From contig NMRA01000279.1 in NCBI GenBank assembly GCA_002633005.1, positions 73,233-137,232 of the forward strand: 64,000 nt of DNA, written 5' to 3'. The notes beneath the pieces are model-generated. The model was not told the origin of the DNA. It saw nothing but the letters and a program-made list of their open reading frames with translations, and made no database searches. The translations under genes were made by a program, and so were the position numbers. Source of the DNA: Phoronis australis (lineage: Eukaryota > Phoronida > Phoronidae). This document shows positions 1-11,700 of the stretch, piece by piece (position 1 is the stretch's first letter; the number at the start of each line of letters is the position of its first letter).

Positions 1-202
1 AGTTATTCCGAAACTTTCAGATAACTTGTCTTTTATTGACTGATTCCTCGCTGAACTTTTGTTTGTTGACCTTTTACTCTGCAAGGTCGTGTGTCATTTT
101 TGTCGTCATCATGCACACTCATCTTCATCATCCAACATTTTCATCGCCGTGTTTCATTCAGTTTTCATCAAGTTTTAGTTTACAAGACAGTACCTGTGTT
201 CC

Positions 203-261
203 TTGTTTTTTTTCTTACCATCATCATCGTCACCATCATCACCATCATCATCACCATCACC

Positions 262-293
<32 letters not shown>

Positions 294-737
294 CACCATC
301 ATCATCATCACCATCATCATCATCACCATCATCATCATCACCATCACCATCATCACCATCATCATCATCGTCACCATCATCATCATCATCATCACCANNN
401 NNNNNNNNNNNNNNNNNNNNNNNNNNNNNNNNNNNNNNNNNNNNNNNNNNNNNNNNNNNNNNNNNNNNNNNNNNNNNNNNNNNNNNNNNNNNNNNNNNNN
501 NNNNNNNNNNNNNNNNNNNNNNNNNNNNNNNNNNNNNNNNNNNNNNNNNNNNNNNNNNNNNNNNNNNNNNNNNNNNNNNNNNNNNNNNNNNNNNNNNNNC
601 ATCATCATCATCATCACCATCACCATCACCATCGTCACCATCATCATTATTGTCATCAGCACAATCATCATCATCGTCACCATCATCATCATTGTCATCA
701 GCACCATCATCACCGTCATCGTCACAAGTGCTAATCA
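203..737. repeat. CAT/CAC trinucleotide microsatellite with assembly gap
   Basis: Almost pure CAT, CAC and CGT triplets, interrupted by 202 Ns (398-599). The long His, Ile, Ser, Asp or Met runs in its reading frames simply reflect the triplet repeat in each frame, so no protein is called. The gap sits inside the array, so its true length is unknown. Confidence 0.95.
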
Positions 738-2164
738 TGACTGTCATTTGTCATTCAAAAGCTTCTTGAGTTCTCCTGAAGCAAAGTAAGTTTCAATGTT
801 GACTTAAAAAGTAGCAGGCACCATGTTTTGTTCTTTTCTTGTTTGTGTCGGTTCGAACACTGCGGTTCCTAACCATTTGAAAACTCTAATGTTACTCATG
901 AAAGGTGTTTTTCTGCATCTGGTGGAAGGAGACGTTGAACTTTTCACACATTCCACTGTTCTGCTTTGAATATATTAGCATTTGCATTTTTCTTGTTATT
1001 TGTGAATTTCTTTGTAAATAAAGATATAATTGTCCAAGGTAGTAGTAAAACAGTTTAAACACATCCGATCATATGAAGCCAAGGGAAAAGCAATCTTGAT
1101 ATTGCTACCATTGTTCTTATGTTTTTGTCGATATTTTTGATATTTGCATTTTTTTCAATTTTAGTTTGGCTCATTTTAATTCTGATAGGAGATTTGACTT
1201 CTTTGGGAATTCAATAAACATTCACATGAAATATTATGTTTTTTTATATTTTTTATTCTCCCACTTCAACATAAGCAAGGACAAAGGTATTGAAATACTA
1301 TGGTTATGAAAATGCCAGGATATTGTATTTCAACACAGTAATTGTCTTGAGTCATGGATTTCATTGAATTCCATCGTGATTTTTTAATGACTTTCATTTT
1401 GATAATTATTGGATATGTTATGTCTGTGATCAGCTTATCATGGTTATATTATTACTGTGCCAATTTGCTCTGTGCACTGGTTCTTGGGGGACACCTCTTG
1501 ATCCACGGCTCATTTTCCAGAGCATTTTTTAAAATAGAATTTCAGTTATTTGAAAACTATTAAAATTTTCTTTTATTTCCAATGAATAATAATCAGGCTT
1601 AGTATCTTAATATAATTTTCAATGTATGTTTTTCGTTTTCTAATGTGATGTGTACTCATTCCTCGACTTCAGAGTCAGACTCATTTTGGAAGCTTTGTTT
1701 TGGTTTGTGTGCATTCATTCTTGGCCAAAAGAGGGCAGTGTTGTCATGTTTCATATTTCCCAATTGATGGATGAATCTGTTTTTTTTGAAGTTTTGTCTT
1801 CCGTTTTGGACATTTTATCTTTTGATATTCATATTTTGAACATTTGGTGTTTCTCTTGTCTTTGATGGTACAAGTATTTTATTATACTGATAGGTTTATT
1901 GATAATTCATTTATATAGGTCAACTTTTATTTAGGTCAAATAATATATCGTTTTATTTGTCTTTTGTATTTGGCGTATAGTTGATTATAAAGGTAGTTTT
2001 TGTATTTAGTAAAATTAACCTGTCAAAAATGTCCCTATGCATTATAAGAAATTTATAATTAACGTATTGTTATAAGGAACAATTTCAATGCTATATGCCC
2101 AAGTAATACCAGTTTAGTGTTCATATCAGGTCATCTCTTATATGGCTTGGCCCCTTAGTTAATC
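738..2164. other. AT-rich non-coding DNA upstream of U4
   Basis: AT-rich sequence with only short, low-complexity reading frames. I looked here for the missing FYCO1 N-terminal exon, expected to carry a KFSYKLEYLLQ-like segment before a donor, and did not find it. The stretch may be a FYCO1 intron or its 5' flank. Confidence 0.5.
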
Positions 2165-2308
2165 AGCTTTGCGCAGTGGCGGTACCATAGCCAATGAGGT
2201 TTATCCGAGGCGTGGTTATTGCTAGTTGAAAACTTTACCCAATACCCCGCGCTGACGACGTGAAATACCGTCGGCATGCGCAATTTTTGTACGCCCCTAC
2301 GGGGGCAA
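2165..2308 (+). ncRNA. U4 spliceosomal snRNA
   Basis: The sequence aligns end to end with metazoan U4 snRNA, about 144 nt against 145 in human. It starts AGCTTTGCGCAGTGGC, the part that forms U4/U6 stem II. It continues with the 5' stem-loop (loop CCAATGAGGTTTATCC), the GCTAGTTGAAAACTTT segment, the CCCAATACCCCGC stretch and the central hairpin. It ends with the Sm site AATTTTTG at 2282-2289 and a short GC-rich 3' hairpin closed by a TACG loop. Differences from human are compensated in stems: the 5' stem-loop base is ACCA/TGGT instead of ATCG/CGAT, and the central stem is GCGC/GCGC instead of GCCA/TGGC. This argues for a working gene rather than a decayed copy. U4 pairs with U6 in the U4/U6.U5 tri-snRNP and keeps U6 inactive until spliceosome activation. 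It lies upstream of the first FYCO1 exon found, so it is intronic or 5' to that gene. No clear PSE was identified. Confidence 0.94.
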
Positions 2309-2925
2309 CATTACCAATCAAGTTAATGACCTAAACAACTGAGAAGTTGGAACTGTTCCTTCTATTTATTTTAAGAACTAAAGTGGTTGTCTTGTGTTTG
2401 TGGCACGGTTGCTCGTTCGAAGTTTGACCTTCAATGTGCATTTTTGAATGCCTTGAAGTTGGAGTTAATGATTTGTGTTGTGATAGGATTTCTTATTGGA
2501 GTATCTTATTTACTTCTTGTGTTTACATTTGAAGCACACATGCTCACTTAGCTTGTAAGAACACAGCAATTATCCTTTGCATTTACTCGGTCATGTATAA
2601 ATGCGAAGTGAAACTTGAAAGATCCACTTACTATTATTTGAAAAAAATTACTGTAAACCTACACTCTGTCAAAGAAATGAGCCTATGAGACTATTGGCTG
2701 CTTCATTAGTCCATGCCCGGCATACAAAACGAAACCGTTCTCTTAAAGCAGACATCACCTCCAATTTGACTTAGGAAAATTTGAGATCATAGCTGAACTG
2801 AAAGGAGTCTAAACCAAAAAAAAATGATTCTTGTGTCGGAAGGTGGGGTATAACCATTTTCAGACATTTCTGTAGATAATTTCTGTACTGTGAAATGATT
2901 TTACCAATAGTGTTATTTTCTGCAG

Positions 2926-5776
2926 TGCACAGCAGTTTCCTGGGTGGTAAAAAAGACTATTGGGACTACTTTTGCGCATGCCTGTCATCGGTGAAGGGGG
3001 TTAGAGATGGTATAAAATACGTCAAGTCTATCGCTGAGGTAAGTTGGTGTGAAATCATGGTTCCACACGCAAATGTCGTAAAGAACTAAATGGAAATCTC
3101 ACACTGTTGGAGATTCAGATCACAGGGAGATCATGCACAGTGGTAGATCTAGGATATTGTGGGGGGGGGGCAAACCACAATTTTGAAGTAAATTGCGCAT
3201 GAGAATCTTAAGTTAAGGGTGAGGGCCAGTGCCCAGCTACATGAACCGGTATCAGATAGGGACTTGACTCTATTGTGTATTTGTGGACTTCAGAAACGGC
3301 GATTGTCCTGTTTTAGTTTCATTACTGTGCCAATTTTTGGCTTTCATACTGACAAATCATGAGTGAACGCTGCGTTGAATTCTTATTATTATCAAAAATA
3401 AATGGGAATCTATCCCTGCAGTCCCTATTTATTTTTATTGAACTCGGGACCCAGTTTTTAGTTATGTAATTAGTAAATGTCATTCGTTAAAGAGGAGCTC
3501 ATAATATAGATGGAATTACAGAAAAAGATTTATATCTGTGGGTAGATTTAAGGAACTTGGTTGAGTTCCTATTTGGAACTGTTTCACGCAACTGGGCACA
3601 GGCTCCCTGGGTCCCCCCTAAATCCACCTTTGAGATGAGTTTTGCTTCAGTGATCATAAGCTCTGTAGGTTACAGTCGTTTTCATGTATGATAGCAGAGG
3701 AGCATCCGTGGTGCTCAATAATGCTAACTATAAGCCATATGTGTGTATCACTGGACATGGGGCAGTGGAAGTGGACATTAGCCGAATATGGGTGTTCACC
3801 CAAAAGAATATTGGACTGTGCTTGGGGTAGGCCTACATTTCTATTTTTAATTTGTGGAAGTCACTTCAGTCTTAAGTCCAATTATCATACTTTCTGGGTT
3901 TTGGTAAAAACATTTTAGTCACCAAGGGGACAAAATATTCACTCATTGCACCAATCCAGTGACACCATCAACATTGGTATGTTTTGCCACAACACACACT
4001 GAATACTTTGATGATGATATCAAATCAATTCTGTCCTTTTGTTTGTAGCGGTAGGCTACTGTGGTAGGTCTTAATGTCACCATTGTTGGAAACTTTTGAT
4101 AATAAAATGTTTCTTTTTTGAGTCCAGGATCTCCACATCTCTGATCTGTGATGTTCCAAAGTTAGGAAAATTTGGGCATGTTTCTTGTGTAAACATAGCT
4201 CTCATTATGGCGTAAAATTTAATTTCATTATCCATTCTTAGTCAAATTTCCAAACAAAAACAATTCTTAAAACATTTAACTTCATTCTTATTATTTTTCT
4301 GTTTCAATGTCATTAAATGGGTCTTGGTACAACTTGTGTATTAGCAGAAGAGTAGAACTAGTAAGTCATTAAAAAAATAAAATTACAGTCTTAGCAATTG
4401 TTTTAATCCAAATTTGAAGAATTTTCATCGTAAGAAGTTTCCTGTCAAAGAGAGTACAATAAATGTGGATTGTTGCTGACTGCAGATTGTTGACCAAGGA
4501 TCACTCTGTCATCGGTAGTTATAATATTGCAAAACTGTTCCAGTCCTGTTTGTGAAAACCGTCATCATAATTTCAGTTGAAGACTTCCTTGGGTCGTGGC
4601 AGAGCTTTCATCCGTTTCTGCCTGGTTTATCAACGGTTGGCAGACTCATTACAGCAGTGTGTGATGAATGAGAGGCAGACGTGGTAAGTTGTCGTCGTGA
4701 CATCCCAGACCCCCCATCTGGCTGTTGTACTCTCTGACATTCTTTACTCTGATTATGCTTGCCTTCCAGACTAACTGCTGGAAAGAATGCTTGAGTGTTG
4801 TGTCTTTGTATTTGACTCAGCCAATTAACGTTTTTCAAACGAGCAACAGTTGAATATCAGGAATTTTCCTTTAAATATTTTACAGATTGCAGAGCTTGTA
4901 ATAAATTTTTCCTTGCTGATCATTTGTGCAACTACTAATTTGATAAGCTGAATTTTCAGGCAAAAAAACTTCGCTGATGAAAGAAAATTTTCAGATAAAA
5001 GTTCCAAATTTTTTTAGACCTCGGGTGGAGGTGTTGGCTTTACAGCACTATTTTCAACTTTTGGAGAAATGTTGCTTTCATGAAGGAAATGCGTATTAAT
5101 TTAGAGGTTTGTGGTCTGTATTTTTTTTATTTTCTGCTTGATAGCGAGTGGTTCAGACAGAAGTCAATATGGCGTCAGCGAAAGTACTCTTCAAGCATCA
5201 TCAATGCACTCTATGACCTCAACAGTGTTCAGTTTGACCTTGCTCCCAAAGGTTACGACCTTGATCTTTCGTGGCCTTCCTTTGCAAGGTGAGAGTCTGT
5301 TTCCAACTTATTACTTTGAGGTATTGTAAATAAATAACCAAATGTATTCAGTGTTTGACAAATACTAATGGGAACAGCTACAATTTTCTTTAAAAGTAGA
5401 ATGAGATCTTTCAGAGCTCCAGTCTTTATAATCGTATTTACTGCAGAATCAAAAGTTGTCAGTTACTTTTTTGTTTTTCAGTTATAAAGAAATTTAAACC
5501 CACATGTCAGTGCAAACTGGAGCTCTCAATAAAAATGATTTGATTTTCATGTTCTGGCGCATCTGTTGTCAAACTCTAGTTTTTGAGCTTCAGTTAACTA
5601 CCCAGGACATGGTGTTATGCAGTCCTGATTAACTGTCTGTTACCTCATGAATATTTACCATTTGAACTTAAGGTTGAGTCATCCTAATTTCTTTCTGCAG
5701 GAGACAACCTGGCACCCCTTATCGATGGAACGTTCCATTGAGTCGTACTTCCAGCATGAGCAGCCTAGCTAGTCAG
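2926..5776 (+). CDS. FYCO1: FYCO1 exons encoding the RUN domain and the serine-rich segment after it
   Basis: Four exons (2926-3038, 4577-4683, 5145-5288, 5701-5776) encode about 146 residues. Diagnostic segments are [44 protein letters not shown] and WPSFAR, each nearly matching vertebrate FYCO1. The block ends in [12 protein letters not shown], the counterpart of the human SRSSSMSSLVSS. RUN domains are helical modules that bind small GTPases and motor machinery. The 5' part of the domain, encoded by the missing upstream exon, is absent. The first exon enters in the middle of a codon, since its first two bases TG complete a split codon, which confirms that another coding exon precedes it. 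Confidence 0.94.
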
Positions 5777-8700
5777 GTGAGTCCTTGCTTTCTATTTTTG
5801 AATATCATTCTGAATGTCAATATAAGGTGCTACAATTTTACGTGGAATAGCTCACTCACCTGTGAGTGCACACTAGGCCCATGCGTCAACATTTGGAAAA
5901 TCATTTGCTTTTGTAGCATGTGTTGCAAATTTCAGTGTCTTGTGCAGTTTTACAAATTGGGCAGTGTCAGAAAAGGAACATGACTGTGTACTTTGACTTA
6001 GGATTGGATTTCTTAAAGAAAAGTATCTTTGAAATCTTTCCAGCTTGTTTTTTGAGCCAGATAAACACCTGAAAATCACGTGAAGTGTTTTCCTCTGATA
6101 TGTCCCTGTTTTGTAAAAATGCCCCCAGGTGCAAATTTGAGGTATTCGAAATATCGAAAAATGTCATTCCAAATGCCAAATGCCCTGGGCTCACTAAAAA
6201 ATCCAAATATGTTGAAATTATTGATATAAGCTGATGACACCTGCATAAAATTTTTCTTCATGATTTTTACTAGTCGTGATACTCACTTTTGTAAGAGACC
6301 CTGGTTTTTGTGGTAACAGGAAACGGATTGACTTTACGGAATCTGACTTCCCCCTTTGGATTCATAACCGAATTTCTATATTTCAGTATCAGATACCGTG
6401 TTTCTATAATTTTTGTGTTTAATTGCGCAAAATTAAAAATATAATTCATCAAATTTGTTTTATTCCGGCCACTAATCAATCAGCCATTAGTTTGCAGCAT
6501 ACACGTTCAAGTAGTTGTTCGTCTCATATTTTCCGGATTTTAAAAACACTAAACATTGCATGTAGTAAGGTATTCGTAAAAGGGAGATGCCGCGTAATCT
6601 AGCAGAAAAAGTAAAGCAATCCCAGGTCACACTTATATTAGTTGTCAATTTAAAGTACTGGGTAGTAATATGAAAACAAAATTTTAAAATTTATGAAACA
6701 GAAACATCAGAATTTTATGTTTGCTAAAATGGATTTCTCTGTTTTTGAAAACAGAAAATCAGGATCTCTATTTTTGTTCGTTGTTATTAAGTCTTTAACT
6801 TATCCACTTTATCTCTTTATCACCAGTTTACACCTCGTAGTGATATTAACAAAAAAACATAACAACTTTAGTCAAATCGTTATTTTAGGATCTCAACTCT
6901 TCCTTTGTGAAGCATGACGCCAGTATCGTCCAATCACCATTCAATATGAATGATTCTCAGACGGAGAAGTTAGAACAGGACATATCGAGAGCTGAGTCCT
7001 TACGTGCTGATCTCATGTTTAGGTAAGAACCTTTGTAAGGATTCGCCAGGGGTGCATTAAGGATTCATGAATTCCTCATTAAGGATTCATCAGGACCTCA
7101 TGGGCCTCATTAAGGATTTATGAGGTCCCCATACACCAATCTGCATGGATCTTTCATTAACAATGATGTACTGAAGGTCTCTTCTGTCAGTATTTTTAAA
7201 TAGGGATCAGGGACAAACATATTTAGTAAATACTATTGTAGTTGGAGCAAGATGGTCAATCCACAGGGAATTTTGTGAGCAATGTTCATTAGAATGGACT
7301 AAAACAGTCCTTGCAGCTCAACTTGTAGAATGAAGTCAGTTTGTTATTGGCCTTGAACTCTTTTCATGGTTTATTTATATTGATGTTCTAGGGACTTGTT
7401 GGAGTTTAATCATTGTTTCTATGATGGTATAATCCTGTGTGAAATCACTCTGTTTCAGTTTGAGTTTGACATCTGAAATGGCCCTGCATCAGGTTTCACA
7501 TAATAACGCGTGAAATTATCACCCTTACAAACCCGATTTTGTACACAAATTTAAAAGGTGGTCCTAAATGAGATTTTTCAATTCCAAGATTGGTTCAAGA
7601 CTAAGTATTTACACATGGACATGCAAAAGAATGTAAAAGTATGGTGAATGATATCAAAAATGAGAAGTGGCAGATTCTTTAGTTTCTCTAAATTCTTTTT
7701 CACACATCTAGGATTGAAGAGCTAGAGAAGGAAGTGGAGGATGCCCACCAGATGGCGATACAATCTGAAGAGAAATATATGCATGAACGACAAGAGAAGA
7801 ACAACTTAGATGTACAGTATGTATTGTGGTGCGATTATAGGGACATAGACAATTGTCGTGTATTCAATAACACCGACAAGTGTCGTGCATTCAACCAATT
7901 TTCCATATCGGAAAGGTTGCTCCCGACGTACTACCAATTTGAAGTATAAATATAAAAAATTGTCATATTAGAGGAGTCATGTTGTGAAATAATAGTCCTG
8001 TAGTCCAGTTGACTTTTATGATCAAAACTTTGAATCAGTGACCTTGTGAGTTTCTCTGTGAAAATTTATTGTCCCTGTCAGAGTTTGAACTCCAGGAGCT
8101 TGTGCTTTGATCTGTTGAGACCAGCAAATTAACCCAGATAATCAATTAAATTAAACGCTACATCACTTAATTAGTTCAGCTTGAATAGACATAATGTAAC
8201 CCTTAATTAGGGATGATTCTGGTTAATTTTTTTTTTTCAATTCAAAAACCTTTAGGTCACCTAGTATATGAAAATTGTCACGTAGCTGTTGACATTGATA
8301 TTATGACAGTGTCTCCTGAGAATTACATGATTCAAAATATTGAACAGGTGCCAGAAACTCAGTGGGCAGTTGGAGTTGATGGAACAAAAGTGGGCAGAGA
8401 AAGAGGAGGCGTGGCTATCTAAGCAACGAGACTTTCAGACATTGATTGACGAGTTGAACCTCAAGTTTGGTCTTATACGTTCTCAGCATGATGAAGCAGT
8501 CGCGAAACTTCAGCACAGAGAGAATGAACTTTTGGGAAAGCTGGAGGCTTTGGAAAAAGAAAGAGGTATTATAATAGGAATTCAATGGATCATATGAAAA
8601 GTGGATTTACTGGACCATTTTTGTGTGTTATTTTAAAGAAACATCTGTTGTATAATTTCTGCTACATACTGATGTGGTTAATTGATTTCTAGCCGTGCGT

Positions 8701-11700
8701 TTGCTTAAAGAGTTATTTTTTATAATTATATTTATAATCACATTGTGTGTGTATGATACTTTGTGTTGCTGTAAAGTGATAAATGTGAGGGACATTTTGT
8801 TGGCACTTGTGTTGCATGTATTCACCTTTTATGTTGTTGTCATTCAATTGTTGAATTTTGCAGGTGAATTGTCATTAGAAGTTCAGCGATTGCATCAAGA
8901 ATTGGAGAGCAAAACAGAAATGGAATCAAAAAATGCTGAACAGATTTCACATTTAGAAATAAAAGTTTCAGTGACAGAACAGAAATATCTAGAAGCCATT
9001 TCTAAAATGGAAAACCTAGTAGACGAGAAAGATTCCAAAGCCACAAGTCATTTAGACAGTGCCAACAAAGTTCAAGAACTTATTGAGAAACTATCTAATG
9101 CCGAGCGAAATAATATTGATTTACGGAGCCAAGTGGACGGGTTGGCTAGAAAACTTGACTCGGCCAAGACGGAGTTGTTGGAAAAAGAGGAATATAAAAC
9201 GCTAATGGCTGCAGGCTTGAGAGCTGCAGAAGGCAGCTTGGCTGATAAGGATGCAGAGTTAATGGAGGCGCAGCAGACAAGTGCAGACTTGAAGCAGACG
9301 TGTGCAGACTTGGAGCAGACGTTGAGTTGTGTGTCTAGAGAGAAGGAGGAATGTTTGAGTCAAATTAGTCGTCTAGAGGACACCATTAAGGTCGGCCAAG
9401 CAGAACATGAGGTAATTGACTGTAGGAATGTCATTTGATTTCTAGCTTATGATAAAAATTCTCCAGCTGTCTTAAGTCTCTTGTAATTAGGATGTCAAAA
9501 TTCAAACCGAAATTCACTTTTCTTTATTCTGGGCGATTTTGGTGTTTTCTTAATATTTTTCGAGTATCAGGCATTGTGTTGATTGTATCTGGAAAGAGAA
9601 AAAATTTGACAGTAGTTACCGATGCAACGTTTTAATGTGTCCCCATAGTGTGTGACAGCAAAGTGCATGATTGTTTGTTGTTGATGGTTACTCTTTAGAT
9701 TGGGGTTGTCCATGTTGCGTATTTAATAGTTGATCATTGACACTATTTACAGTATCAGTCGTAGTTGCATAAAAATTCATGGAACAAAATTAATTTTTGT
9801 TTCGTTTCATGTTGAAGGGACTGGCGGCCCAAGTGACTGAGTTTTCTCGGAATTGTACAATGCTGGAACAAGACAAAGTTGATTTGGAGTCGTCTTTGCA
9901 AAAAAGCTCCTCTGAACAGCTGGAAATGGCTGACCGATTGAAAGGCGCAGAAGAAAAAATGAGAAATCAAGCAAACTCGTTTGCTACAGAACGTTGTGAA
10001 TTCTTGGCGATGATTGAAAATTTGGAAACTGACATTTCGGGCCTACGATCTTCGTTAAGTTCTGTTCAGCAGGAGCTCCAAGAAGTGAATGCCAGTAAAA
10101 TTGCTGTGGAAACCAAACTACAGGCATCGGAATCTCGAAGCTCGGTTGAGAGGGAAAAGATGCAGGGCACTGTGCACGAAGTGACGGCGAAGTCGGAAAG
10201 AATAGCGGCGCTAGAGAATGATATTCATGCTGTTTCAGAAATGATAAATCTTTTGCATAGTGGCGAGTTGAGTGAAAGGCAGGTGAGTCGAGGACCAGTA
10301 CATAGTGTTGTTTGGCACTCAACTTTCCAAATATGACTTAGATATGACTTTAATCACCACCAACCCTTTTAAATCTATGTATATTACTGGGCTCCATTTA
10401 AGTAATGAAAATACTAAGTGAAGATCCCTTTTGGAACCAAAGAACTGTACCTTGATGTGGTAACGGCTGTATATTTAACACATCAAGGTACGGTTCTTTG
10501 GTTCCAAAAGGGATCTTCTCTACTACTTTTAAATGTGATTCTAAAAATCCTTTTGGCTAAGACGACATAAATTTATACCTTGTAAATGTTTTCGGCCTCT
10601 TTGATCGGACGGCCATCCTCAAACTGATGACTGTTGAACAATCGGACATGTCAGTCATCCGTTTAAGGATGGCTGCCGAATCAAGCACGCCTAAAACCTT
10701 CACGAGGTATAATTTTTTGTTGTCTATGCCAAAAGAATTTTCAATAGTCATTTTTATTCTGGCACTTTTAAAGTACCTTTAAATGATGCATGCCGTGGTG
10801 TCAAAAGCAACTCTTTTCATTGTCGTGTTTCTCTTCCAAAATTAGAATTTTCTTATCCTTTCTGTGTTGTGTGCTGTACTTTTTTGCAATTAATTGTCTT
10901 GATGACCACACTGGTTCAGGCTGAAACCAACAGGCTGTGACAATCCACTTAACTGAATGTTTGTTTAGTTGGCAGTTGTTTTATCATTGAAAATGAACAT
11001 TGAAACCATATACATTGAAGCTCACATGTTTCTGTTTGCGCTGCATGGGGATTGGATTGTTCATGTTCATGCAGTATCAGCTGTATTCATTTTCATGCAG
11101 TATCAGCTGTGTTCATGTTCATGCTGTATCAGCTGTGTTCGTGTTCATGCAGTATCAGCTGTGTTCGTGTTCATGCAGTGTCAGCTGTGAATGTCAACTT
11201 TCCTGTTCAAATCTCTTCTCATGTTCATAGGAGGAGTGATAACTTGAATTGCAACACATTTTTTTATCTAGTTATTGGTCTTTTTTATGACTGGAGATTG
11301 TTTTTGGACACCTAATTTGATTTTACTGTGTAGTTTATAGTTTAACCTGCTGTAGATCCTTGGTCTGTGTTTTGTAGACCCAAAGCAGTTATGAGAAAGT
11401 CTATTGTGATCATGTGCTTTGCTTATGTATTTCGATGAAGTCTTGCATAATCATGCGTTTTCATGATGTTCTTGTGTCTACGGAAAGTAGTCCTGCATTA
11501 CATTAGGAAACATTAGGTTTCATTAAATTTGGGACCCTCCAGCAGTGAAATGGACATTGCTTTTTGACTAGTATGATGTAATCATTGAACATGTTCATTT
11601 TAGGCAGTCAAGAGTTTTTGAAATTGTTGATTGATTAGTGGCAATATTTTTTTGTGGTTGTTTCAAGGGGTTGTCTGACTTTCTCGTTCCACTTCAACAC

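Noticed and set aside
36-789. Long frames rich in His, Asp, Ser or Ile at the left edge
   Set aside because: They are translations of the CAT/CAC microsatellite and its N gap in different frames, with no coding context.
10553-10575. CCTTTTGGCTAAGA, identical to part of the U2 snRNA 5' region
   Set aside because: Only 14 bases match; the rest does not resemble U2, and the stretch is the arm of a foldback element.
10969-11315. Three overlapping 73-87-residue frames with Cys/Ser/Val repeats
   Set aside because: Produced by the 26-bp minisatellite in a FYCO1 intron; all are on the same DNA in different frames and none is spliced.
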